The position numbers and the translations under genes were made by a program. 64,000 nt of DNA, taken from NCBI RefSeq assembly GCF_000427805.1, contig NZ_ATYS01000019.1, positions 1 through 64,000 on the forward strand, read 5' to 3'. The notes under the pieces are model-generated. The model made no database searches. It was given only the letters and a program-made list of their open reading frames with translations, and was not told the DNA's origin. Each line of letters begins with the position of its first letter. Position 1 is the first letter of the stretch. The stretch is from Budvicia aquatica DSM 5075 = ATCC 35567 (GTDB taxonomy: Bacteria; Pseudomonadota; Gammaproteobacteria; Enterobacterales; Enterobacteriaceae). Shown here piece by piece: positions 50,363-60,490 of the stretch.

Positions 50363-51271
50363 CTATAGCCACTTAGGGTCACGTGTAAACGAGATTGTCA
50401 GCCAGAGATAAGGGCCGCGCTCAGTAATTTCACTGGCGATTTCGTCACGAATTTTATCAAATTGTAATACCCCGATCTTTTCCATTTCTTCCGGAATGAC
50501 AATGTGAATTTCGATGAACAAGCCGCGCCCGATTCTGGTCGCATAGTTGGAATAGTCCAGAAAACCATACTCCTCGGTCAGCCGCTCCATCACATTTTCT
50601 ACTTTACAGTCGAGTGAATCCGGCGTCATTTGCAGCACTTCTTTTACTGCGGAAATAACCGTTTTAACCGGGACCGGAATCAGTGCCAGCGTTAGCACGG
50701 CAAGGACAAAGGGGTCGACATAAACGATAAGGTACTCATAGCGGGTGCCTTCCATTCCCCATGAAATAATGAAGGCGACGAGTAGGGCTGAGCTGATACA
50801 GGCTGACATTAACCAGCTTTTGGTATCCAGAGCAATCAGCTTAGACTTAATCTTACGATTCAAGCGTGATTGCTTAAGGTAGAGGGTAAAACAGAAAACG
50901 CTGACAACGGCAGCATAGGCAATTGCCCAACCGAGTTCGAGCTCTCGTCCGCCGTCAAAAATGCCTTTTACGGCGTTTATGAACGCATAGAAACAGAGTA
51001 AAACCAACAGGCTACCGTTAAAGGCCAATACTAAGGGCTCTACATGCCAGAAGCCATATTGAAACCGGCGGCTTAACGGTTTAGTGAGTAAACGCGATAC
51101 CAGCAAAGATAGCCCGCACATTCCGGCATCTAACGCTGAGAACATACCATCAAAGATAATGGATAGAGAACCGCACAGGATACCGAACGTAATGCCCAGC
51201 GTCGCTATGATCAGAGTACAAAAAATGGATCTTCTCAGTATCTTCTGTTCTAAATCGGTATCTTGCTGCAT
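50363..51271 (-). CDS. CDF-family transporter with non-canonical metal residues
   Basis: A 302-residue cation diffusion facilitator: six helices and a C-terminal cytoplasmic domain (about 215-300; DSLDCKVENVMERL, IEIHIVIPEE). In known members helix 2 has H/D-x3-D and helix 5 H-x3-D for metal. Here helix 2 reads FDGMFSALD (Phe in the His place, last Asp kept), and helix 5 reads ALDTKSWLMSA without the His/Asp pair. It may carry another substrate or be altered in function. AGGG precedes the ATG by about seven bases. It converges on yeaK. Confidence 0.8.
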   Translation of the reverse strand: MQQDTDLEQKILRRSIFCTLIIATLGITFGILCGSLSIIFDGMFSALDAGMCGLSLLVSRLLTKPLSRRFQYGFWHVEPLVLAFNGSLLVLLCFYAFINAVKGIFDGGRELELGWAIAYAAVVSVFCFTLYLKQSRLNRKIKSKLIALDTKSWLMSACISSALLVAFIISWGMEGTRYEYLIVYVDPFVLAVLTLALIPVPVKTVISAVKEVLQMTPDSLDCKVENVMERLTEEYGFLDYSNYATRIGRGLFIEIHIVIPEEMEKIGVLQFDKIRDEIASEITERGPYLWLTISFTRDPKWL

Positions 51272-51579
51272 AGGCGGTAACCCTGTATGAAAAACATTAA
51301 GTAGGCTATAACGGATACTGATGAATCTTATTATAGCTAAGAAAGTAAACGACTGTTGTTGCTACGATTAAACCCGCTGCCGGTTTAAGAACTGTTTTAA
51401 TCAGATGAGTTTGTCATGGCTGCAAGGATTGGCATTCGCGGTTTGTCTTATATTGATTTGAATTTACAACGATGTTTTGACTTGAATAGTATTTGTAACA
51501 TCTGGACCTCCGGCCGCCGTCAGCCAATGCTAACGGTTAGCCGGAGTCAGATTTTGATGATTGTCTAAATTAATTAAAC
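51272..51579. other. Intergenic stretch with a likely arcDA terminator
   Basis: No gene is seen. On the minus strand, arms CTCCGGC and GCCGGAG (51508-51514, 51540-51546), with inner ACCGT/ACGG pairing, form a large GC hairpin 33 bases after the arginine deiminase stop, probably ending that transcript. The CDF promoter lies near 51272-51400. Confidence 0.5.
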
Positions 51580-52851
51580 TTAGTAATCAATGCCATCACG
51601 GATTAATGGACAGGTCATACAGTGGCCGCCTCCGCGACCTCTTCCCAGTTCGCTACCAACGATTTCAATAACTTCAACGCCTTCTTTACGCAACTGAGTA
51701 TTGGTTTTGGTATTACGGTCATAGGCCATTACGACCCCTGGTGATAATGCCACCATGTTGTTACCGCTATCCCACTGCTGGCGCTCAACGTCATAGTTAT
51801 TACCTTCAGTTTCGACGACGCGCAGCTTATCCAGATTCAATGCACCGGCTACAGCCTCAACGAAGGTTCCCTTATCCTGGCTCAGTCTCATACCGGTAGG
51901 GCCATCATCAGGACGTAGTGAGAAGGTTTTAATTTGATCAACAATCGTTGGGTAAAGGGTTACCACATCGCGATCGCAGAAGGTAAATACGGTATCAAGG
52001 TGCATCGCTGCTCTTAATTTAGGCATTGCCGCAATCATCACTCGCTCTACGCCTGACTTCTCATTAGCAAACAGTGAAGATGCTAGCTGAGTAATTGCCT
52101 GGTGAGAGGTTCTCTCGCTCATACCAATCAGGACCGTTTTATTACCGATAGGCATAACGTCACCGCCTTCCAGCGTTGCGCTACCGTGATGCTGTGTCGG
52201 GTTACCCCACCATATATTGATATTGGCCTTGGCAAAATCAGGGTGGAACTTGTAAATAGCCGTGGTCAGGATGGTCTCTTCATGACGGGCAGGCCAGTAA
52301 AGCGGATTAAGCGTTACGCCGCCATAGATCCAGCAGGTTGTATCACGGGTATAAAGCGTATTCGGCAGCGGTGGTAATAAATATTCGGTAATGCCGACGG
52401 CTTCACGAATCAGTCTGAGTTCTTCATTGTCACAGTGTCCGTCTCTGGCTAGCTCTTCAGTCGATAAACCACCGATCAGCACTTCTGCCAGCGTACGTGC
52501 CGGAAGTTGCTCTAGGAAGCTACGGGTTTCGTTTAAGATCCCGAGAGAAACCTCATTGGGTACGATTTGCTGATCTAAAATCCACTTACGTGCAGCCGGA
52601 TTCTCTAATGTTTCAGCCAGTAGGTTATGCATTTCTACAACTTCAACGCCGCGCTCGCGCATTTTAGTCATAAAGTCAAAGTGGTCGCGTTTAGCACGCT
52701 CAACCCATAGAACGTCATCAAATAATAATTCGTCACAGTTGCTTGGTGTCAGGCGGTTGTGGGCGCGGCCCGGTGCACAAACCATCACTTTATGAAGCTG
52801 TCCTACTTCTGAATGAACTCCGTAAGGGCGAGAGATATGTTTAGTATTCAT
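51580..52851 (-). CDS. arcA: Arginine deiminase
   Basis: Cytoplasmic guanidino hydrolase making citrulline and ammonia from arginine. 423 residues. Active-site features are visible: [33 protein letters not shown] and the catalytic Cys411 in [14 protein letters not shown] lies eight bases before the ATG. It lies 18 bases after the antiporter gene and is its operon partner. The usual next genes arcB (ornithine carbamoyltransferase) and arcC (carbamate kinase) are not in this window. Confidence 0.95.
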   Translation of the reverse strand: MNTKHISRPYGVHSEVGQLHKVMVCAPGRAHNRLTPSNCDELLFDDVLWVERAKRDHFDFMTKMRERGVEVVEMHNLLAETLENPAARKWILDQQIVPNEVSLGILNETRSFLEQLPARTLAEVLIGGLSTEELARDGHCDNEELRLIREAVGITEYLLPPLPNTLYTRDTTCWIYGGVTLNPLYWPARHEETILTTAIYKFHPDFAKANINIWWGNPTQHHGSATLEGGDVMPIGNKTVLIGMSERTSHQAITQLASSLFANEKSGVERVMIAAMPKLRAAMHLDTVFTFCDRDVVTLYPTIVDQIKTFSLRPDDGPTGMRLSQDKGTFVEAVAGALNLDKLRVVETEGNNYDVERQQWDSGNNMVALSPGVVMAYDRNTKTNTQLRKEGVEVIEIVGSELGRGRGGGHCMTCPLIRDGIDY

Positions 52852-52869
52852 AAATATTTACTCCAAAAA

Positions 52870-54387
52870 TTAGATGGTAATGCTACCAGTGATAATGCCG
52901 TATATAGCCGCGATCGCTGCTGTAATCAGGACTGCGAAGATAGTTTTTTCAATATTGGTAAACAGTTTTTCGTTCTGCTCGCGCTTAGCGATGATGTAGA
53001 AAATGGTACCCGGTCCATAAACTACGGCAGACAGTAAGAGGTATTTCAGGCCGCCGGAATAGATCATCAGTAGTGCATAGAAGGTTGCGATAGCCGCAAT
53101 GATCAGGTCTTTGGTCCGGCTACCAGGATCGTTGTCGTAGCTCTCTTTGGTATAGGCCAACTTTAAGCCGTAAGCCGCTACCAGCAGGTAAGGAATTAAC
53201 GTCAGTGAACTGGTGAGTTCTAGCGCTAGCTGGAAAGCATAATCACTGAACATCGTCATAATCAGGAATAGCTGAATGGCGATATTGGTAAGCCAAACGG
53301 CTGCGGCAGGAACTGCTTTGCTATTTTCGGTAGCGAATACTTTCGGCATGCTTTTACTTTTGGCTGCGGAGAATAGAACTTCAGCAGCCAGTAGTGACCA
53401 TGATAAATAGGCACCGAGAACGGAGATAAGCAAGCCTACGCTGATAAAGATTGCACCCCAGCGGCCGACGATAGCTTCTAATACACCGGCCATTGATGGC
53501 TGGCGTAATGCGGCTAAGTCAGGGCGTAACATCACGCCATAAGACAGCATGGTCACTAAGATAAGTAAACATAGAACGCCTAAGAAGCCGAGTACGGTTG
53601 CAATGCCTACGTGCTCACGTTTTTTCGCATAGCGTGAATAGATGCTGGCGCCTTCGATGCCGAGGAATACAAACACCGTTACTAACATGGTACTGCGAAC
53701 TTGTGACCACAGAGACTCTGGTTCTACGACAGGTTCGATTGCCAGCGCTGCGTGTCCGACATAGCCGTAATCATTCAAGTGGGAGATGTCTACGCCGTTG
53801 GCTAATGCTGCTACTTCAGGAGCACCCCAGAAGTTCAACATAAACATGTCAGACTTGAAGGCAAAAATCAGGATGATAACGAAACAGAAGATGGGAATAA
53901 TCTTGGCACAGGTAGCAATAGTATTAATTGCTGCGGCGCCTTTAACACCTTTCAGTAACAGAATGTGGAATCCCCACAGTATTATTGAAGACAGTGCTAT
54001 AGCCGGAAGTGTGTTTCCGTCACCAAATACCGGGAAGAATGCCCCCAGCGTTGATTTTATTAAAATGAAATAAGATACGTTTCCTATACATGTACCTGCC
54101 CAGAAACCTAAGGCTGATATAAATCCTAAATAGTTACCAAAACCAGCTTTAGCGTAAATGAATACGCCTGAGTCCAGATCGGGTTTGCGCTGTGCTAACG
54201 TTTGGAATACAAATGCCAGCATTAACATTCCGCTTCCTGCGATTAGCCAGGCGATGATAGCTCCCCCGCCTCCGGTTGCTCGTCCAAAAGTAGCCGGTAA
54301 AGAGAATATTCCCGCTCCAATCATGGAACCAACAACTAACGCTGTTAGTGCCCATAGAGAAAGTTTATTCGAAGATGAATCAGTCAT
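52870..54387 (-). CDS. arcD: Arginine/ornithine-type amino acid antiporter
   Basis: A 505-residue APC-superfamily transporter of the basic amino acid/polyamine antiporter group, with about 12 membrane helices and the signature MIGAGIFSLP in helix 1. Paired with arginine deiminase it is probably the arginine-for-ornithine or citrulline exchanger. The start is at 54387 (MTDSSSNKLSLWALTALV); the ATG 15 bases upstream has no ribosome site. Tandem ARG boxes lie about 210 bases upstream. Confidence 0.9.
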   Translation of the reverse strand: MTDSSSNKLSLWALTALVVGSMIGAGIFSLPATFGRATGGGGAIIAWLIAGSGMLMLAFVFQTLAQRKPDLDSGVFIYAKAGFGNYLGFISALGFWAGTCIGNVSYFILIKSTLGAFFPVFGDGNTLPAIALSSIILWGFHILLLKGVKGAAAINTIATCAKIIPIFCFVIILIFAFKSDMFMLNFWGAPEVAALANGVDISHLNDYGYVGHAALAIEPVVEPESLWSQVRSTMLVTVFVFLGIEGASIYSRYAKKREHVGIATVLGFLGVLCLLILVTMLSYGVMLRPDLAALRQPSMAGVLEAIVGRWGAIFISVGLLISVLGAYLSWSLLAAEVLFSAAKSKSMPKVFATENSKAVPAAAVWLTNIAIQLFLIMTMFSDYAFQLALELTSSLTLIPYLLVAAYGLKLAYTKESYDNDPGSRTKDLIIAAIATFYALLMIYSGGLKYLLLSAVVYGPGTIFYIIAKREQNEKLFTNIEKTIFAVLITAAIAAIYGIITGSITI

Positions 54388-55116
54388 GTTGCAATCATCC
54401 AACTAGATAGTAATTAAATATAATCATAAATCACAGGAGTGACTTATAACGGCATGAAAGATATAGCGAAAACTCTTAAACTAAATTTTTACAGACGTGT
54501 TGATAAATCGAAGCGAAAAGTAACATACAAAAATTGGACATCCTTGTTATTAATCATTTTTGATGTATTAATAATAAATGAGGTGATTGCGAATTGAATA
54601 ATTATTCATAACGATCATTAATAACTCAAAATGAGCATTAAAAGTGAATAGATATGCTTTAATTGCGCTGATTTCAGGGTGTTAATGAAAATGGAAAATG
54701 ATGTTATTAATTAATCAATAATATTACCGCTCCTTATATATATGCTATTTCCCCGATGTTATCTTATTGAAGCTTAGTAAATGTGTTGCTTGATTAATTT
54801 ATAATGGATCGCTTAATGAAATTCATTATCAGTTAAAGTGTTGTTAATGGCCCTTTATTCCTGTCGGGTAATTACGAATTGTTATGTCAACCAAGAAAAC
54901 GACCCATTCATCCTCATCTATAGGCTTCTATTCTGTTTAGTCAAATCTTAAGTTAGTGCTGCTTCTGGATACGTAGCTATATAAATGAAAAAAAGTAATG
55001 AAAGAAAAGTACCGTTATCAACTTAACACTTTGTATAATTATTTATTGTTTGTATATGCTGACGGATGTACTGTTGGTGCAACAGAAGTAATATTTTGGC
55101 TCCCGGAGATATGCAG
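54388..55116. promoter_or_regulatory. Long divergent control region of arcDA and the PLP-enzyme/ridA operon
   Basis: About 730 bases, very AT-rich and without a gene. Contains tandem ARG boxes (separate entry), a TATAAT at about 54800, and several TGAAT/ATTCA fragments (for example 54816-54829). No clean Fnr site was found despite many TTGAT and ATCAA half-sites. Confidence 0.5.
54593..54630. promoter_or_regulatory. Tandem ARG boxes (ArgR operator)
   Basis: The first core, TGAATAATTATTCA (54595-54608), is a perfect match to the ArgR consensus TGAAT-W4-ATTCA. A second, TCATTAATAACTCA (54615-54628), matches 11 of 14 positions and begins 20 bases later, the spacing of paired 18-base boxes. ArgR with arginine would bind here and act on arcDA, about 210 bases downstream, or on the divergent operon. 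Confidence 0.8.
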
Positions 55117-56250
55117 ATGAAAACAAACCCACCCAAATATGTCGATGAACGCTTTGGTTTATCCTATCCGATTGATGATTTGCGCTGGTGCTCAGAACGT
55201 GGAGCACCATTAATGATTACCCCATTACCGGGGATTACCCGTGATGATATTGAAACTAAACACCGATCGCTCTGGCGCTATCAGGCTGCACTACCGGTTG
55301 AAATTCAGCGACCGATCTCTTTAGGTGAAGGATGTACGCCGTTGGTGGGAAAACGCTGGGGTAATTCAGACGTGTTGTTCAAGCTGGAGTGGTTTAACCC
55401 AACCAGTAGTTTTAAAGATCGTGGTGCCGCAGTGATGGTGTCATTCCTGGCCCAGTTAGGGGTGAAAGAACTGATTGAAGATAGCTCCGGTAACGGTGGG
55501 GCAGCGATTGCCGCATCCTGTGCTGCTGCAGGTATTAAAGCCAGAATTCTGGCTCCGGACTCAACCTCACCGGCTAAATTGTTGCAAAGCAGAGCATTTG
55601 GGGCTGAAGTTCAGGGGGTTCCGGGTTCTCGACAGGCCACCGAAGACGAAGCACTTCGACAGTCTAAACAGACTTTCTATGCCAGCCATAACTGGCATCC
55701 GTTCTTTCTACAGGGAACAAAATCTCTGGCCTATGAAATTTGGGAAGATCTGGGTTTTAAGGCGCCGGATAATATTATTATCCCTACCGGTGCGGGCAGT
55801 AACGTATTAGGGTGTGATATTGGCTTTAGTGAATTACTGGCGGCAGGGCAAATCAAGAAACTCCCTAAGATACTGATTGCTCAACCGTCAAACTGTTCAC
55901 CGATTGATGCGACGTTTCAGGCTGGCGCTACCGAACTGGTGGTGACGAAATACTCACCGACAATTGCAGAAGGTACTGCCATTCGAAGTCCGGTACGTTT
56001 AGCTGAAGTACTGGCCGCTGTTCGGCGCTCGGGCGGTGACACGATTTCCATTTCAGAAAAACAGATTATTCAGGCAGTACAAAAGCTGTCCGGTATGGGA
56101 CTTTTTGCAGAACCGACCAGTTCAACGGCCGCTGCCGCTATTGATGCTTTTACTCAGCGTGGAACCATTAAACCGGGAGAAGTAACGGTGGTTATTCTTA
56201 CCGGTTCCGGGCTAAAAGCGTCGGGTTCGATGAGCGAAATATTTAATTAA
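55117..56250 (+). CDS. Threonine-synthase-like PLP-dependent enzyme
   Basis: A 377-residue fold-type II PLP enzyme. The PLP lysine is Lys100 in NPTSSFKDRG. The phosphate-binding SSGNGGAAI and the downstream GAGSNVLG glycine loop are intact. It resembles the threonine synthase/threonine dehydratase/diaminopropionate lyase group, not TrpB. The start at 55117 gives an eight-base distance to CGGAG; an ATG six bases upstream is too close. RidA follows 36 bases later, which suggests an ammonia-lyase that releases reactive enamines. Confidence 0.85.
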   Translation: MKTNPPKYVDERFGLSYPIDDLRWCSERGAPLMITPLPGITRDDIETKHRSLWRYQAALPVEIQRPISLGEGCTPLVGKRWGNSDVLFKLEWFNPTSSFKDRGAAVMVSFLAQLGVKELIEDSSGNGGAAIAASCAAAGIKARILAPDSTSPAKLLQSRAFGAEVQGVPGSRQATEDEALRQSKQTFYASHNWHPFFLQGTKSLAYEIWEDLGFKAPDNIIIPTGAGSNVLGCDIGFSELLAAGQIKKLPKILIAQPSNCSPIDATFQAGATELVVTKYSPTIAEGTAIRSPVRLAEVLAAVRRSGGDTISISEKQIIQAVQKLSGMGLFAEPTSSTAAAAIDAFTQRGTIKPGEVTVVILTGSGLKASGSMSEIFN

Positions 56251-56286
56251 CGGGCTAAATCAATAACATTAAATCAGGTAACCACC

Positions 56287-56688
56287 ATGAATCAGTCGAC
56301 AGCAATAAAGGATATATCCTGTATTAATAGTTCAGAACTCTCTAAGCCCGGAGGTCATTACTCTCATGCCTGCGTTAGCGGCGGTATGGTCTATCTCTCT
56401 GGTCAGCTACCGATTAACCCTGAAGGCGTTCCATTAGCTGACCGGCCTTTTGCTGAACAGGCGGAGCAGGTACTGTTTAATATTGATGCCTGCCTGAGAG
56501 CATCTGGCAGCAATCGGGATAAGCTGGTGCAAGTGCGTATCTATATTGTTGATATGGCACAGTGGCCGGAGTTTAACCGGATATATTCTCAATGGATTGG
56601 TGAACATCGTCCGGCGCGTATTGTTGCCGGGGTTGCCAGCCTGCATTTTAATGCTGCGCTTGAAATTGAAGCGTTAGCAGTGGCTTAA
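56287..56688 (+). CDS. RidA-family enamine/imine deaminase
   Basis: A 133-residue cytoplasmic RidA-type protein with an unusual ten-residue N-terminal extension. Family landmarks are SGQLPINPEG, the VQVRIYIVDM strand, the RPARIVAGVA motif with the conserved Arg used in imine hydrolysis, and ALEIEALA. It lies 36 bases after the PLP enzyme and probably cleans up its reactive products. A terminator follows. Confidence 0.9.
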   Translation: MNQSTAIKDISCINSSELSKPGGHYSHACVSGGMVYLSGQLPINPEGVPLADRPFAEQAEQVLFNIDACLRASGSNRDKLVQVRIYIVDMAQWPEFNRIYSQWIGEHRPARIVAGVASLHFNAALEIEALAVA

Positions 56689-56694
56689 AATTAG

Positions 56695-56731
56695 GGGATT
56701 CAGCTGTCAAAAAGCGCAGTTGAATCCCTTT
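56695..56731 (+). terminator. Terminator after the PLP enzyme/ridA operon
   Basis: GGGATTCAGCTG and CAGTTGAATCCC pair over 12 positions with one G-U, followed by TTT, seven bases after the stop. Confidence 0.7.
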
Positions 56732-57420
56732 GATATGGCTAAGCCATAAATCGGTCAATCTCCCCTCCCTTTGCCGCTGTTCAAACTGACAAACTGACAT
56801 CTTTCATCAATTTGATTTATCGGGATATTGTCATTCGATATTTTTCACGAATAAATTTTATTTTATTTTTATATAGAGCCGCGTGTTTAGACGGTTAAAT
56901 ATGAGATGCAGATCATGTTTTATTTTAACAGTTTATAAATTAATCGATAGGCGTATGAGTTAATTAAATTAATAAGATTATTTAAAAATCATTAATGCTA
57001 TAGAACTTGAAAATATAACTATTCTCTAAAATGGTATTTTTAACGCGGGTTATGTTCTATTTTTGCAAATATGATTCTCTAAAAATGCAAATAAAAACGA
57101 TTCAGCAAAATTTGAAATTAATTAATTTATTGTTTTTTATGTATTAATTTATTTTTCATTCAATTTGTTAAATTTGAAATAAGACGTGTGAATAAATATT
57201 TAATTTTGAGTTTTTTCTTTTGGTGACTATTATCCGATGGCTTCCATAATTTCAATTAAATCTTATGTGACACATGTTTGTGTTTGTTAAATTTCAAACC
57301 ATATTTCTGATTAACGTCCGGTCAGACTTGTCTAAATATCAAGGAAATAATAGCCAAATTAGAAACCGGTAACAAATAAAATAATAATCTAACCGCATTA
57401 AAATTAGGAGAATCCCAACG
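56732..57420. promoter_or_regulatory. AT-rich control region upstream of the GntP operon
   Basis: About 690 bases without a gene. The motif ATTTGAAAT or its complement recurs (near 57111-57120, 57171-57180, 57287-57297), the last inside GTTTGTTAAATTTCAAAC, a GTTTG/CAAAC pair. These could be operators for the LysR gene at 62891 or for another regulator. AGGAG just before 57421 is the ribosome site. Confidence 0.4.
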
Positions 57421-58812
57421 ATGGATTTTATCATTGTTCTCGGCGCTCTGTGCTTTCTGATGTATACCGCATATCGTGGATATAGCGTTATTTTGATGGC
57501 CCCTATCGCCGCACTTGGTGCGGTATTGCTCACCGAACCTGCCGCTGTTGCCCCCGTTTTTTCCGGCCTATTTATGGATAAGATGGTTGGTTTTATTAAA
57601 CTCTATTTTCCGGTGTTCTTACTCGGTGCCGTATTTGGCAAAGTGATAGAACTGTCCGGCTTTTCTAAATCAATTGTTGCCGCAGTTATCCAATGGATTG
57701 GTCGTGAGCGGGCGGTTATGGTTATTGTTATTGTCTGCGGTTTACTTACTTACGGTGGCGTATCGCTATTTGTGGTGGTATTTGCCGTTTACCCTTTTGC
57801 GGCAGAGATGTTTCGTCAGGGGAACTTACCTAAGCGATTAATTCCGGGAGCCGTTGCACTGGGTGCATTCTCATTTACTATGGATGCTCTGCCCGGTACC
57901 CCGCAAATTCAGAACATCATTCCTACGACTTTCTTTGGTACTACCACTCTGGCCGCACCCATATTGGGCTGCATTGGGGCTGCATTTATTTTCTTTACCG
58001 GAATCACTTATCTCAACTGGCGGGTGCGTTGCGCCATTCGCAAAGGAGAAGGATATGGAACGAATCTGGTCAATGAACCGGTTCCGGTCGATACCAGTAA
58101 TTTACCTTCACCTTGGCTGGCCATCACTCCGTTAGTGCTGATTGGCGTTGCCAATATGGCGTTTACCAAGCTGATTCCTCACTGGTATGGCGTACAGAAC
58201 GTGACTACCTTACCCGGTTTGAAAGAGCCGCTAGTTACTAAGGTTCCCTCAATTGTGGGTATCTGGGCTGTAGAAGCTGCCTTGATATTAGGCATCCTTT
58301 TTGTGTTGTGTACCGCCTTTAACGTGGTGAGGAAAAACTTTGCTGAAGGCACCAAAGTTGCCATTAACGGGGCAATGTTGGCATCGGTTAATACCGCATC
58401 TGAATATGGATTTGGCGCTGTTATCGCCTCTCTTCCGGGCTTTATGGTTATCCGCGAAGCGCTGACCAGCATTCCTAATCCATTAGTTAATGCCGCGATC
58501 ACCGTGACCTCTTTAGCCGGCGTTACCGGCTCTGCATCGGGCGGAATGAGCATTGCGCTTGGTGCGATGGGTGAGCAATTACTGGCAGCAACTGAAGCTG
58601 CGGGTATTAGCCCTGAAGTTTTGCACCGCGTGGTTGCTATGGCCAGTGGTGGCATGGATACCCTGCCTCATAACGGTGCTGTTATTACGTTATTAGCCGT
58701 GACGGGCCTGACCCACAAAGACTCCTATAAAGATATTTTCGCCGTGACCTGCATCAAGACGATGGCTGTATTCGTTGTTATCGGCGTGTACTACATGACC
58801 GGACTCGTCTGA
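57421..58812 (+). CDS. GntP-family permease, probable D-beta-hydroxybutyrate/acetoacetate carrier
   Basis: A 463-residue membrane protein with about 12 helices. Glycine-rich helices (YGGVSLFVVVFAVYPFA, GTPQIQNIIPTTFFG) match the GntP/hydroxybutyrate permease branch. It is the first gene of a four-gene operon with CoA-transferase, reductase and thiolase, which together suggest uptake and breakdown of four-carbon hydroxy or keto acids. The substrate is inferred from neighbours. Confidence 0.85.
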   Translation: MDFIIVLGALCFLMYTAYRGYSVILMAPIAALGAVLLTEPAAVAPVFSGLFMDKMVGFIKLYFPVFLLGAVFGKVIELSGFSKSIVAAVIQWIGRERAVMVIVIVCGLLTYGGVSLFVVVFAVYPFAAEMFRQGNLPKRLIPGAVALGAFSFTMDALPGTPQIQNIIPTTFFGTTTLAAPILGCIGAAFIFFTGITYLNWRVRCAIRKGEGYGTNLVNEPVPVDTSNLPSPWLAITPLVLIGVANMAFTKLIPHWYGVQNVTTLPGLKEPLVTKVPSIVGIWAVEAALILGILFVLCTAFNVVRKNFAEGTKVAINGAMLASVNTASEYGFGAVIASLPGFMVIREALTSIPNPLVNAAITVTSLAGVTGSASGGMSIALGAMGEQLLAATEAAGISPEVLHRVVAMASGGMDTLPHNGAVITLLAVTGLTHKDSYKDIFAVTCIKTMAVFVVIGVYYMTGLV

Positions 58813-58844
58813 TTTTTCAGCAAATTGATTAAAGGAAATAAATA

Positions 58845-60401
58845 ATGGCTGTTCAATTTGTATCACTTAGCGAATTCTCTCAATCGATTCAAGACGGGGA
58901 CCGGTTGGTCTTGGGCGGATTTATCGGTGCGGTTGTTCCTGAAGCGCTGGAGAAAGCGATTGGCGCACGTTTCAGAGATGAAGGGCATCCGCGTAATCTT
59001 TCGCTGTATTTTGCCGCCGGGCAGGGTGACTCAGCGCAAAGAGCGGTTAATAACCTCGCAGAAGAAGGACTGGTCTCCTTTGTTATTGGCGGGCATTGGG
59101 GATTAATCCCTAAGCTGCAAAAGTTAGCAAACGAAGAAAAAATCACCGGCTATAACTTACCGCAGGGCATTATTGCCCACTTGATGCGCGATACCGCCGC
59201 CGGTAAACCCGGCACCATCAGCCACGTTGGCTTAGGGACTTTTGTCGATCCGCGTATTGAAGGTGGCAAAATTAACAGTGCGACCAAAGATGATTGGGTC
59301 GACGTGATAACCATCCACAATAAAGAGTACCTGTTCTATAAACGACTGGACGCTAATATTGCTCTGCTGCGCGGTACTACGGCAGACGATAATGGCAACA
59401 TCACCATGGAAGATGAGTGCCTGTTTGTTGAAAATCTGGCGGCAGCACAGATGGTAAAAAACAACGGCGGCCGGGTTATTGTTCAGGTGAAACGCCGGGT
59501 AAAAGCCGGAACTCTGGAGCCCCAGCAGGTCCGTATTCCGGGTATTTTAGTCGATATGGTGGTGATTGCAGATAATGAAGCAGACCACATGCAGACTTTT
59601 GCTGAACAACAAAATGATGCCTATTGCCGCCTGACCCCAAAAGCTGAACAGACTATTTCACCGATTAAACTGGATGCAAAAAAAGTGGTTGCCCGCCGTG
59701 CCGCTCAGGAACTAAAGCGTGGCGCAATTCTGAATTTAGGTATCGGCTTGCCGGAATATATCGCAACGGTGGTTGACGAAGAGGGGCAGGGTGGCGAACT
59801 AAATTTAACCGTTGAACCGGGTGCTATTGGCGGAACACCTGCCGGAGGATTGAGCTTTGGGGCATCGGCTAACCCAGAAGCCATTATCACTCAGGACCAA
59901 CAGTTTGATTTCTATGATGGTGGCGGTATCGATCAGGCATTTCTTGGACTGGCTGAATGCGATAAAACCGGCGACCTGAACGTGTCCCGCTTTGGCACTA
60001 AAATCCCCGGCTGCGGTGGATTTATCAATATTACGCAGAATGCGAAAGAGGTGTTTTTCTGTGGCACTTTTACCGCAGGAAAATTCGATATTCACGTTGC
60101 TGACGGTAAGCTAATTATCAATCGTGATGGCGATATTATTAAGTTTATTGAAAAAGTTCAGCAAATTACCTTCTCAGCCAAAACGGCTAATGAAAACCGA
60201 AAGCCCGTGCTGTACATCACTGAACGCGCCGTTTTCCGACTAATACCTCAAGGTCTGGAACTGATTGAAATCGCACCGGGTGTCGATTTGCAAAAAGATG
60301 TTCTGGGCAAAATGAGCTTTATTCCGCAAATAAGTCCCGATCTGAAAGTGATGGATGAAGCGATCTTTTATGACCGTCCTATCGGTTTGACTCTGAAATA
60401 A
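58845..60401 (+). CDS. Acyl-CoA:acetate/3-ketoacid CoA-transferase (YdiF type)
   Basis: A 518-residue fused alpha-beta CoA-transferase of family I. The catalytic Glu324 lies in TVEPGAIGGTP, and the oxyanion-hole glycines are in LGIGLPEY. It would activate acetoacetate, butyrate or similar acids using acetyl-CoA. An AAAGGAAA site precedes the ATG. It lies 32 bases after the permease. Confidence 0.92.
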   Translation: MAVQFVSLSEFSQSIQDGDRLVLGGFIGAVVPEALEKAIGARFRDEGHPRNLSLYFAAGQGDSAQRAVNNLAEEGLVSFVIGGHWGLIPKLQKLANEEKITGYNLPQGIIAHLMRDTAAGKPGTISHVGLGTFVDPRIEGGKINSATKDDWVDVITIHNKEYLFYKRLDANIALLRGTTADDNGNITMEDECLFVENLAAAQMVKNNGGRVIVQVKRRVKAGTLEPQQVRIPGILVDMVVIADNEADHMQTFAEQQNDAYCRLTPKAEQTISPIKLDAKKVVARRAAQELKRGAILNLGIGLPEYIATVVDEEGQGGELNLTVEPGAIGGTPAGGLSFGASANPEAIITQDQQFDFYDGGGIDQAFLGLAECDKTGDLNVSRFGTKIPGCGGFINITQNAKEVFFCGTFTAGKFDIHVADGKLIINRDGDIIKFIEKVQQITFSAKTANENRKPVLYITERAVFRLIPQGLELIEIAPGVDLQKDVLGKMSFIPQISPDLKVMDEAIFYDRPIGLTLK

Positions 60402-60490
60402 CCACTACCAAAGCATCTGACCGCTCATTACGCGGTCAGGTGCTAATTATATGATTAAATTAAGTTAAATTTAAAATTGGAGAGAAAGAT

